NCBI GenBank assembly: GCA_038373885.1
Contig: JAWZYV010012236.1
Coordinates: 124,001 to 188,000 of the forward strand
Origin: Cheiracanthium punctorium
Lineage: Eukaryota; Arthropoda; Arachnida; Araneae; Cheiracanthiidae
Length of the DNA: 64,000 bases
Direction: 5' to 3'
Under the pieces are notes generated by a model. That model saw only the letters and a list, made by a program, of their open reading frames with translations, made no database searches and had not been told where the DNA came from. Made by a program: the position numbers and the translations under genes. The stretch's first letter is position 1. Every line of letters begins with the position of its first letter. Shown piece by piece: positions 1-12,600 of the stretch.

Positions 1-509
1 ATTAATCAGCCTAAACACACCAACTTGCCTAATATACTTGTAAGGTTGATACAATCACTTTCTAAAAATATGTAGAGGTGATATGTATTTTTGCATAGAG
101 TATCTGCTACTTTTGCACAGAGCACCTAGTTCTCGATGGAGAACTGTTTGAAAAACTCTGTATTAGAGGATTTATTATGACCAGAAGTCTTTAAATCTAA
201 ATGAGACCCTACCATCACTCTTCAACTTAGTTAAGATAAATAAATAAGTCAGCAAAGAAGCAAAAACAAAATTTTTGTGATGAGACCTCATAAATTTCAG
301 ACTAAGGTCCTTATTTGTTCGAATCTGGCTGCGCATTTATCTTCCTCCCGTTCCTGTTTGTTATATGTTGAAGGAAAACAAAAAGTAATATATTATTGCA
401 TATGAATATTTTTGTAGTTTACTTGCATGGATGTTACTTTTCTTTCAAATAATTGTACACCTACAATTACTTGCTAAGAGTTAAAAATTATTAAATTATA
501 TTTTTACAG
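1..509 (+). other. Intron 5' of the first visible exon
   Basis: AT-rich sequence ending in a pyrimidine tract and TTTTTACAG acceptor. I see no exon or repeat in it. Confidence 0.5.
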
Positions 510-623
510 GGAAATAATGTAATTGACAGGCAACTTTGTGCAATTCTAGAACATTTAAAGAAACCTGGCGTGTTTTCAGAAGTCAGTAAACTACTCAGTA
601 CATCTAATCCACCAAACACACAG
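510..623 (+). CDS. SMCR8: SMCR8-like gene, first exon in window
   Basis: A 114-nt exon in phase 0 at both ends, acceptor after TTTTTACAG and donor GTATAC. Only one frame is open. It encodes 38 residues beginning GNNVIDRQLCAILEHL. Confidence 0.7.
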
Positions 624-3600
624 GTATACTTTGATTAGATTTATAACGGTACATTTTCTTTCAATGTGCCATATTTTTTTGTTTCTTATTTTCTCTTTGT
701 TCTTCTAAGCAATATTTTTGAAAATTTTACAAGTTTATAAAGACAAAAATTCATGATACCTTGCAAAAATTATGTAAAATACTTGGATTTTGCAGAACAA
801 TTTAAAAGAATGCTCTTCTGATTGAACTTCATTGAGATGTAACTATATAGACAGTCTTAAAAACTATTTAGACAGCATTGCATAAATCATCTGTTTTATT
901 AAAAATGTGTATAGCAGGGTGTCCACCGGCGACTTTTGCTACTAATTTAACCCTTTAATGCGCAGTGTGTCCGCTCCGGGAATGCCAAACTCTGACGTTT
1001 TGACTGTTGCCAGTCACGAAGAATAGATTTGATTTCTATAAAAATAGTTGCAGGTGACATAGCTCCACGAGAATCCTTTACTTTTTAGAACGTCCTTTCC
1101 CATCAAAAAATGGTCACGATTATTTTTAACAGCACTGACATCTGCCGAAAGATGGAAAAATGCGAGAACAGCTAGACAAATTGTCCAATGCTGAAAAAAG
1201 TGCAGCCGTTGCCATTGCTCGACTTAACTACTAGCAAGATGGCGGACGATCGAAACGTTCATCTCGTGCCACAGATCTAGAGACCCTTTTTTGATGCAGC
1301 TGGCTGTGCACGAGCACAGCCAGCTGTCGTAAAAAAAAGGGTCTCTAGATCTGTGGCACGAGATGAACGTTTCGATCGTCCGCCATCTTGCTGGTAGTTA
1401 AGTCGAGCGATGGCAACAGCTGCCCTTATTTCAGCATTGGGAAAGGGTTACGCCTCAAAGGGTTAAGGAGTAGGCAACCTGGGCCACTTTTTTGATCAAA
1501 AAATGACATTTTCATGCTGTTTTCAAGTGTTTTTGCCTACTTGTACCTTACTCAAGGCGACTAATTTGGAAACCACAGATTTCTGTTTTTGTCAACTCCC
1601 TTTTCTTTTCAAATTTGCTATTGGCATTCATCAACCATTCTAATATATTTTTTTAACTGTGCAATAAAAATAAAAATTGTACTTCAGTGAAACCTGTGAA
1701 GTTGACCACATAAGTTGACCTAATTGACTCAACAGAACGGCTTGATTACTTTAACATTGAGTGAACCCTTTATAAGTTGACCAACTGTCTAACTTGAATA
1801 TTGACCATGTAATTAGGTAGTATTCTTTTCAAAGCATAGCTCAAAACCTTTTTAAGTTGACCACTTCCAGAATTTTTCTTATATCTTTCATCTAACAACT
1901 TTTTTTTTTACATTTAATGTTTCCCATGTACACTGAATACATATCGTATTATGTGCTGCCATACTGTTCTGTCACTGGGTGAAAACAAAACTTAAAACTT
2001 GCTGACAAAGCAAGATTAATGACTATTTCAGTCCAGATTCTTAGGGTATCATTCATCTTTAATTCTTATGCAAGTGCAATTTTTTGTAACTGCATTGTAT
2101 ACAGGAGTAGGTATGCGTGAAGTCAAAACCCTTAATACATATGTACACTATGCATAATGTATAAATACAGTAATAAATTAAGTTTCATTATTAAATGAAC
2201 TTGTTTCTGTTTAACTACTAATTGTATGTAGTATGCATAGTAACTACATGTACTGTGACAATACTCAATAATTAAAACAGTAATTATGTAAGTATAATTA
2301 ATGTTTAACCCTAATAAGCAATATTATTCCTATTTTGTATAATTTTGATTTCATATATAATTTTGTAGTATACTACATGTACTGCATGTACTATATTAGT
2401 GTATAAGTACGTAGATGATAAAATACAAAAATCTAAGTATCGTGCCCTTCATAAGTTGACATCCTGTCTAAGTTGACCATGGGAACGTGGAACTACTGGG
2501 TGGTGAACTTAGCAGGTTTCACTGTATATGCTCTGTTATGTAGTGCATGAAATTTTTTAGTTTATCATTTTATTAATTTTTTTTTAAAATAAAGCTAAAT
2601 GACATATGTTTATTCCTTAACTACAAAATATGCAAAAATGCTACTAGTTTGGCAACTAAAATTAAGAAAATGGCTACTAAACTGGCGACTTTTTTTATGT
2701 CCATAAGGCAATGATACTATTTTTGCCTCCTGACATTGGTGGACACCCTGCTATAGTGATCTGTCCTCATAATATTATCATTATGGTGTCTCCCTTTCCC
2801 CAAGAGTTTAAAAAAAAGGCTTTATTTAGAAAATATTCCCATTTTGTGAAGTTTTTAAATTAATTTTTTGTAAAATACTTTAAAATAATTTGTTGTTATT
2901 CATTACTATGTTTCCAGCCCGAAAATCGAAATCAGCATAGTCTTCAAAAACACATGAAGAGTTTATATTCCATCTGTGGAGGTGGACTTATACTTGGATT
3001 GTATCATCTATATATGATGCATAAGGTTTGTATTTAATATTATGCTATGCTTTTAGAAATATTTTTTAGGTTTAAGTAAAAATGATAATGTATACTAATA
3101 AATAAAAATATAAAGTTTATTTGCATGAATGTGCTAAATTTCGGGATCTACCAGTCTGATTATTATTTTTTTTTTCGTTAGATAACTCATTTATTGAAAA
3201 AGGTTATAGGCTGTATAACATCATAGTACAAGCCTCTATACTCTATAAAAAATATATGTTTGCCTTGGATTATTCATAAACTTGGCTCATTTGTTCAAGC
3301 AATCATGATCTGGTCCAACTTAGATTCAAACATTTTAACCTACAACCTTTTTAAATCTCTGAGTTATCACAGTTTTGAACTGTGTTCAAATTCCAGGCTA
3401 GCCTATGGAATTTGTTAATTTTAATTCAAATTGCCTCAAAGAAAATCTTCAGTTTACTACAACAAAGCAGCTGAGATGCTGGAATTAGTAGTGAGATGTG
3501 AGATAAAATATGAATATTTAGTTTAACTAAAACTAAACATTGATACAAAGCCCATGTAGGTCTAGAGCTGTACTGTCCAGTTAAGTCTTTGTGACCATGG

Positions 3601-6600
3601 GCTCTGGATTGCAGAAGCATATACTTAGGTCAGGTGGTAGGTCTCACAGTCAGCTTAAAGCAAAGTCCCAGTTTTTAGATTCAAAAATTCTTTCATGTTG
3701 AAATGGGAAATGTTTTTGCATAAAAATTTTTGCCTTAAATGTATATCAAAAATACTCTATAGTGTTTTGGCAAGACAAAGCACATGTTTCATGTAAACCA
3801 GAATTTTACCTTCAGCAGTTTTGCATTAACTGTATTTAATTAGTACTCAAGATATGCAGTAAATGTATGATTTTTCTCACTTTTTGTGTAAATGTGTAAT
3901 TTTTAAACTTATTGTATACAATAGAAATACCAGGGTTTAAGCTGAGCTCAAAAATTGTTTAGCAAAAAAGCTAAAATGTTAAAGAAAGCTTTAGCAAAAT
4001 GCTAAAAAGTCGCAAAGGGAAAAATTGCTATCTCACTACTATGAAGGCTTTTTTCTCCAATTGCTTTCCCCAAAAAACAAAAACCTTCTTGTTTCATTTG
4101 AGCATTTTTAAAGTCTTTTTGCATTATCTGATAAATGCAACCGCATCTAAAACCAAGATAAATATTGTGTAATTATATGCTCTCACTTTGAATACTTTTG
4201 AATTATTTATTTTTAATGAATGTGCATCATTTTCCTTAAAATTTTAATAATCAACAATGTTTATGAACATTTGATTATATCCATATTTTCATTTATATGC
4301 TATTTTATGCTTTAAAGATACATAAATGGTACTTTACTCTTTCTATGTATGTATGTATAGCCTTTAAGTTATATAGTTTCTTACAAAGTTGTGCTATGAA
4401 ATGGCAATAAAAGTTGTAAATCAAACTACATATGTGCTTTTTACTGATAGATATTATTCTCATTTATTTGTACTAGTTTTCTACTTAAAAACTGTGCTTT
4501 TTACTGATAGATATGTGCTTTTTACTGATAGATATTATTCTCATTTGTTTGTACTAGTTTTCTACTTAAAAACTAAGCAAGTGTTTTTTCTTTTATTTTT
4601 AGCACTTTAAAAGAAAATATGAAGAAATATACCTTGAAAAATATTGTAGTGATAAGAAAAGAAATGGTAATTTATTGTACTAATATTAGGCAAAAACTAC
4701 AAATGAATTACTAAAGGGAAAAAATGAAATTTTTATAAAAATGCATTTCCCCCCCTTAAATATAGAATTAAATATAGAAATTTACAACACTACTTAAATA
4801 TGTATATTTTTTAAAGCTAAACAACTAGCAAATTTGTAGTTGCAAGTAGCTTATAATTAAAGTCTCCATATATTAATACTTTGACTGCCAGTCACATTCA
4901 GATGTGTTGATATTTAACGACTTTTTTCTGCATTGGAGCGGGATTTTCAGTAAATGTATTAAAAATGAATTTTAAATATCTGCTTGTACAGCATTACAAA
5001 GAAAATAAAACATTTTAAATCTGCGAACTCATTATCAATTTAATGACTGGGACTCAACTTCTTTTACAACATTTTTCTTGATTTTAAAAATCCAAGCATG
5101 TTCTTAATTTTATCTATTTATTTATTTATTTTATGAAGTATAATTCGAAATATTTAATTTTAATTTATGAAGTACTTTTTATTTACTGCCAAAATACACT
5201 TAACTAGCTAAAATATGTATATAGTCTTTCATGTTACAGAAATCATATCCCATATTTTGATTTACTATTAGAGTTGTTCAAAATGTGAGATTTGTTGAGG
5301 ATCCAAATTCTGCAGGAATCTCCTGGAAAGACCTATGTAGCTCTTGTGACACTTTCAGTGACATGAGCTGTCCTCTTCTAACAAACAAGAACAAATTAAG
5401 CGACAAAACTATCAATTAATTCTCTAAACGCATCATCTTACATTTTCCTATGGTTCATTTTCTTAAATAATTTCTTCTGTTATTGCATTTATAATTATTC
5501 ATATATTGAAATTTTTGATGTATTTAACTTAGTTTACATTAGTGTTGACTCTAGAAAAAAAGGGCCGCCGGGGGGGAAATTTTCAAAAGGGGCACCCTGA
5601 TCTCAAAAAGGGCACTTCGGGGTTCCACGAGAATGTACCGGTAGATAACATATAGAAACTGGTTTGAAACGATCTGATCCCTGAAACTTTAACATGTAGA
5701 GTTGTAATATGTGTTCTGACTTACAATGCATAGTAAGATTTTTTCCAATTTGTCTTAGTCCCCCCCCCTTCTTTTGGAGAAAATATCCAGTAGAAGTAAG
5801 TGTAAGCGAAATAGGAAAAATAATTTGTTGATAATATTTTGGTCTAAACATGACATAAATATGTGAATTAAATCTACATAACTAGAAGTTTTGATTAAAA
5901 AAAAACTTCTAGCATAAAGAAGTTTAAATATAAGTAATGTTGAATTTTCTGCTTAATTTTTTTTTCTCAAAATTACATGACATACATGTTTATTATTTAT
6001 AAGAATAGTACATTTATTGAAGAAGGTTTCAGAACTTTTTAGCCAGACATGATTTGTTAGGCAGTAGGGGAAGGCAGAGGGACTGTTAATTTTTGTTCCT
6101 CAATTTTATCACACTATCACTACTGGACCACAATTACTGGATGACATTCATATATGATATTTCACCTATATTGGTACAAACTTTTAAACAGAAAAGGACT
6201 GTCAGTGTAAGTGGATTAGGGTAGATGCGTTTAGCATGTAATAAAAATACTAAATTTTCTGCAATGCAGGATGTATAAAATTTAATTATATAAATCAGAA
6301 TTTTATTTAAATTCTTTTGTTTGCAATAATTATTGAATGAGTACCAAGTAAAGCTTTTCAAAGTTACCCTTATTACTATTAGACATTATTAAAATTGCAT
6401 CAAACAATTTAACTCATCCATCAATTGATAACTACAGAAATTGGGGAAATTTAATTCAGAACACAGAAGATTGCTGGAAAAAATGACTAGTCATGCAAAT
6501 TTTGTAATACATCCTATGGTTGGAATGTAGAACACCATATCAAATCAAATCACTGAAATATATTTGTTATTATTCTTTCACTTCTAATTTAATGCTTGCT

Positions 6601-9600
6601 CATTCATGAAAAGTGAATATAAGTTTTTAAAAAAGTACTATTTCTTTAAAATAAATAAAAATAATTACTACATGTAAGTTTTTTAGCAGGTATAAAATTA
6701 ATATTTTTTTTTAACTCACAGGATTGTCCAAAGGTATGTATGAAATAAAGTTTAAAATACTTTCAATAATTTATTTTTCATAAAGCTTTATTTTTAATTT
6801 CTTGTAACATACTTAAAAAGGTCTCTTTAAAAACACTAAATTTTCTTTCTTAAACCTTGCTTTAATCTTTTTAAAATAAAAATAGTACTAATCAATATTT
6901 ATTTTAACTATCAAATGTTTTTAATCGGCTTAATATAATTAAAATAATCAACATCCTGGTGCCAAAAGTACTTAAACAAATTATCTATTAATAAACCTTC
7001 CAGAATTCTTTTTCTTTTTTTTTTTCAACTGAAAATAAGCTTAAATTGATGACAGTTTGTTTTATGAATAACCTAGCTGTTAACTTATGACACAATTTGT
7101 TTTCTGAAGACATCCTTTTCCAGAACTAGCTTTCTTTTGCTTTTATTATTATTTTTTTTTCCTTTCTTCATTCATTAAAATGTTGAGAATTTTTAAAATC
7201 GGAAGGTGTATAATATGAATATTTAAAATACCAAATATTGTCAATAGTCTGATTTACTAAATTCTGCATTTACTCCACTTTTATGTAATTAAAACTGTGG
7301 CGTAATAAGTGGGGGGGGGGGTCCGCCCCGGCGGCAAAAAAAACAAACATGGTGGCCGGCAGGACACTTGGAAATAATAAAGAGGAAAACTAAAGGACCG
7401 AAATGGGGGCAGAATGCTGAAACTTAGAAAGAATGGGGCGGCAAACTGAAAGACCGCACCGGGCGCCAATAACCCTAGCACTACATTGCTAAAGCAAAAG
7501 ATCATTATTATGCTCTGATTTTGGCAAAAGCATAATGTGTTTCAATTGCTGTATTCTCAAAACGTCGCAAATCCCTCGATTTTTAGATGGATTTGAGTAG
7601 ATAAAGCCACTGAACATGGTACACGGCTGAAGTGTTGAAGTTCCCACGTTCGGCGGGCCCCGCCCGCGCGACTGTCGGTCCGGAGTTTTGGTCGGTTTCA
7701 TCCAGATGTACGCGTCAATACACATTAGAACTCCTTAATAAGTCACCCAACCAAGGCACACCCCCCCCCCCTTAGAAGATATCCCTTGTCTAGGCTTGCC
7801 ACAACAAACAAGCAAATCCCGCGAATTTTCGAATCGCAAAACGTCGTTTTGCTAAGGCATTCTTTCTGTATCATCTGCAATTATATATGATTAGTAAATA
7901 ACTGTTATACATTACGAATAATATGTACTAAGAAAGCCGATTAAAAAGAGCAAATCGTTTAGGGGGGGGGGGACTTGCTAGTGTTGCGAAACTATTAAAG
8001 ACATCGAGAAGAGCAATAATTATATACAGCTGGCGACGAACTGTGGTATAATGATTGTTTGATAATTCGCAACTACATATTTATCAAACGTAGCCACCGA
8101 TATTTGAGGATTGACAGATGGAATCAGAAATTTTTAGATAACTTAATAAAATTTTGAATTTCCCAACCGTATTTTCTTCCCCCAACTCCTAAGTGAAATG
8201 CCGATCGGGCTTCTCGCTTGAGTCAGCAAAAACAAAACATACAAGAGGGGCCTTTTCGGGTTACTCGGCTGTTCGGCTCGCGCAAAAGAAAACAAAGAAA
8301 AGGGCAGTAGGAGTATTTCGATCTGAAAGAGTAGAATATTTGAAAAAAGCATTTTAATAAATTACATTTGTGGGAAAGATCGGATTTCATAGACGGTTTT
8401 TGTGAAAGGGACGTTTTCAAGCGAACCTATTTTTATGATGGGATTATTGTACTCAATCGTAACCCTTTTAATTAACGTATTATCGTGATGGGCCGCAAAT
8501 GGTATGTAGGAAATAAAAAGTGCTGGTTGTTTACTAATAATAATAAAAATGTAAAAGCAGAAGAGCGCATAAAGAAGAGAAATAGGGCCGCCGGGCGCTA
8601 AAAAGACGACAAAAGGGCCGCCGGGCGCTAAAAAGATAACAAAAAGGCCGCCGGGCACTGCGCCCTGCCAAATTAATCTAGAGTCAACACTATACATAAA
8701 AGGCTTTTCTTTGTCTAGTTATATATATACTAGCAGCATGGCCCGGCGTTGCCCGTGCAATGGAAGAGAAATGCGCATTGACCTTAAATATAGATTTTAA
8801 AGGGAAGGAATGTGAGTCCTCCCGCTGCAATGATAAAACTAAGAATATTGGACTTCCCGCTGCAACGGAAAAAAATTGAACACGGCACCTGATAGCGTAC
8901 AGAGGTTACTGGGAATGGGACGTGGCTAGGCTGGAATGTGAATCCCCCAGCTGCAATGATAAAAAAAGGACATGGAACTTCCCGCTGCAACAACAACAAA
9001 AAAATGAACACGGCACCTGATAGCATACAGATGTTACTGGGAATTAGGCATAGCTAGGCTTCTCCCCTTCTAGGTGTCTGTATTCAGTCATTTATCACTA
9101 ATACCTATGCAACTACTAAAAACAAATAGAGTCCAGTCGTCAGTATGAGATTGTACAGGGAAGGGATGTAAATCCTCCCGCTGCAATGATAAAAAAAAGG
9201 ACCTGGGACTTCCCGTTGCAACAAAAAAAAAAAGGAACAGGGAACCTGCACCAGCTTTCAGAGGTTACACTTTAGTGTTTTTTTAATTTCTGTGTTAATT
9301 ATCTAATAATGAGGAGAGTAGCAAATATTAGCAACTACAGACATTAAGCTACGATGAATTTTATTATAACTTTCATAATGTAGTTCTAATGAATTTTTAA
9401 CTTTATAGCTCACTAAAGTCAATTCTTCAGCAGTTTCACGCTGCCTTGGAGCAGCACTCCTTTTGGCTTACACTTACGTTTTTAAAAAATGCAGCCCAGA
9501 CAGCACAGAAAGTTTGCATCAAACTTGCAGCAAGCTTCATTTATCAAGTCAATAAACTTGCTTTAAGCTTGATTATTTCAAGCGTGTAAGCTTAATGCAA

Positions 9601-12600
9601 GTTTGAATCAAGTATTCAAGTTTACACTTGCCCATCTTGCATTAAGCTTGGCATATCAAGCTTGACGTCACCGTCCCATCTCTCTTTCAACCTCCACCTC
9701 TCTTCACTCCCCCCCCTTCTCCCGTCTCTCTTTCGCCATGCCTGACATTGAGAAGAAAATTCTGACCTTGAAAATGAAGAACCGAGTGGGGGAATTTGTT
9801 ATCTTCGTTCCGGAACTTGCATTCTGGAGAGAATTTTAATATGTGATCTTTTCAGAAAAAAAATCATATAAAAAAATCTAATAAACATTTCCGCATGGTT
9901 CAAAATTTAAAAGAGGGAGAAATAAATGTTCAATCAGCGGTAAAAAGATGGAAAATTTTTGCCCATTAGGTTTTTGATGCGACAGTTTTAAAATAGCATA
10001 TTTTTAAAAGCAGTACATTTTCTTCAAAACAGGATTTCCTTTAAAAAATTCCCCAAAATCGGCAAATGTAAGTACGATTTTGTAACAAATTTTATTTGAA
10101 AAAGAAAACTCTGTAGTTTCTGATGATATAAAAAATATAGTGTTCGGACGAAAATTTAGCTCGTGATAACGTAAGATGTGAGAAAAATGGCCAAAAACCT
10201 TACAAAACATAAAATAACTCAAAAACTATTAATCTGATTAATTTCATTTTTACGGCATTAGCTTTCTCTTGTCCTATTTAGTCGGCATGCCAAATTTCGT
10301 CCAGATCTGTCGAAATGTCTGGACGCGTATAGCGAACAAACAAACAAACAAACAGACTTTCCTCTTTTATATATATAGATATGTATTTTTCAATTTTTTA
10401 TTAGACATTTAAAGCTTGGTTTGTTTTTAAGTCGGAATGACTTCTTTTGATGTTCTTTCTTTCTTTTAGTCATATATATGTATAAACATAATATACATAC
10501 ATTATTTTTTTGTATTATATTTTTATACTTATTTTGTTTTTAATGTGTGATTTATATGGGCGGCTTATGTTTATTGCGTAATTTTATGATTTTTTAATAT
10601 GTTCATTTTGGTGCTTAGTTTAATATTATTTATATTATTAAAATCAGATCATAAACTCAGTTCATAATCAGTTAATTTGTTTATCCCTTTTCAGATCAGA
10701 AACTGTACTTTGGTGCATGTGTTAAAGTATCAGATACGTGAGTAATCAATATGTTGCATATTTATATGATAAATACAGTCTGTATTTTTTTTCTTTTATG
10801 TTTTTCGCTGCTTTTGTGCTTTTAAAACAACTATTGCTCATTAGACCTAATTTTTGTTTTGCAGGCATATCTCCCATTTTACAATTAAAGACTGTGTAAG
10901 TATTTAAAAAGTATATAAGTACATTTTTAAATGTTTTCTTGTTATATATTTTTATTTTATGGTTTATATGTTGTAATTTTATTCCTTGTTTTGTGTATTG
11001 GTAATTTAATTGTGTACGTGCTAGCTTTATCTGATAATTTTGCCTAATATATGTATGCACTTGCCTAATATGCATAATGCATTTGAATATGAAATGAATA
11101 TAAATGTACTTGTTTTCATCCTGTTTCTTTTCTTTTCCTTTTCCTTTTGTTAGTGTTTTATAGATTTCAATTGTAGTTGTTCTTGTTCAATGTATCTGTA
11201 ACTTACATAATTTATCTTATAATTTTGGGAAATACAAACTTTTGTAGAAAAATGTAGAACTAGCTTCAGGTCAAAATTATGTTTATTTAGAAAGAAAGAG
11301 ATTTCATTAAATATTTCTAAAATTAATTTCAGAAATCAAATAATACTTGATTGCATGACTTTGAGTATTTTGTATTATTTGTAGCAAAAACATTTCACAA
11401 GTTTCTAATTTATGACTGTATTAAAATAGAAATGATTAAGAGTTGCACAAATCAGCCTGTGTTCTATATTTTGATTTATTATGTGTAGTATATTTTCTGC
11501 ACTTGACAAAATTTATGTTTCACAGGTGCTAAATACAAAAATAACTTCAAAAGTACCATCTATGGACAGTGATCAGTACTTCCATTCTTTGGATGCCTCA
11601 TTTGAAAAAGTTTTGTTGGATTTTCTAAATTGGTAAGGTTGATATTGGGTTAAGTTCATTCTTATTATTTGAATCAATCTTTTATTTTAAAATTGTCTTT
11701 GTATTGTTTTCTTTTACACAAGGGAGAGAAATTTGTTTCAAGACTTAGAACAAAATAGTTCTCTTTATCAGTCAAGTGATTCTTCAGACATTTCTGTAGA
11801 GCCTGAGAGTATTTGTTCTTCTAGTAGTGGATACTTAAGTATGTATTGCAAGTTACTGTGAAAAGTAATACTTTACAATTAATCACTGTCTTTTTTCAAT
11901 GTGTAATTAGGGATGCATATTTAGTAATTATCATCTAAATATTTATATTTAATCAATTTGGATAAATGTCTCTTATTGAGCCATATACAAAACTTAAGAT
12001 ATGTGATCCATTTAGAAGAAATTGCTTTAATAATCTTTTTTCTTAGTGATTTTTATTACAAAACCTTTTTTTTTTTGTTAATAAGGTTGTGATATTGAAG
12101 AAAGTGGTTGTTTTAACTCTAATTTTTGCAGGTAAGTTTTTTTAATAATTTTTTTTTATAATTGTCGTAGTACATTGTAAATTGATTGGAGTGGATATGT
12201 GTCCATTTTTTTTTCATATATTTAAGAAGGTATCTGATTAAGCAAACGATAAAAACACCTTATATGGAAATTTTATTATACCTAATGATTGAAAATACCA
12301 AATAAAACTTTAGCATGTGCGTTTTAATAAATTGTTTACATATGATATATTATTCTGTTACTGGAGTAATTGTTAGGAACTTCTGTATCAAAGTTGTTCT
12401 TATGCGAAACTTCTGAACAAGAGTTGAGTATGAATGAAAGAAATGCACCTGCTATTTTTGGAAGTTTTATTAGGAAAGAATGTTGTAATATCTCAAAACT
12501 AAAAAAAGGCTTTAAAAATACTGGTAGCATATAAATAAAAGAGTAGAATTCAGAAAAAAAAGTTGTCTGTACAAGAAGATATTACATAAAACCCCAAATA

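Larger units (their letters stand above)
914..2751. mobile_element. hAT-like DNA transposon, outer element of a nest
   Basis: Begins GCAGGGTGTCCACC and ends with the exact reverse complement; with the flanking TATA on both sides the match is 18 of 18. A second right end of the family lies at about 57170-57214. It contains two younger elements (951-1462 and 1685-2524). No transposase is visible. The superfamily is uncertain because the target duplication could be TA or TATA. Confidence 0.6.
5541..8691. mobile_element. 3.15-kb TIR DNA transposon containing the microexon
   Basis: AGTGTTGACTCTAGA at 5541-5555 is the exact complement of 8677-8691, and GGGCCGCCGGG tracts follow inside both ends. 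The 12-nt microexon call at 6722-6733 lies inside these boundaries, so either the microexon is not real or the TIRs bound a composite. G-runs, a nested GC-rich segment at about 7300-7490 and a SINE-like copy at about 7612-7790 lie within. No transposase recognised. Confidence 0.5.
8729..10380 (+). mobile_element. LINE-like or related dispersed element
   Basis: Begins TACTAGCAGCATGGCCCGGC and ends in an AACAAACAAACAAACAGAC run followed by TTTCCTCTTTTATATATATAG. This start and tail pairing is a common dispersed-repeat signature in arthropods; class uncertain. A second member with the same architecture is at 51841-54663. Confidence 0.4.

Noticed and set aside
8143..8697. Several minus-strand open frames
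   Set aside because: They cover the GC-rich terminal repeats of the 5541-8691 element and have repeat-derived translations (LAPGGP units).
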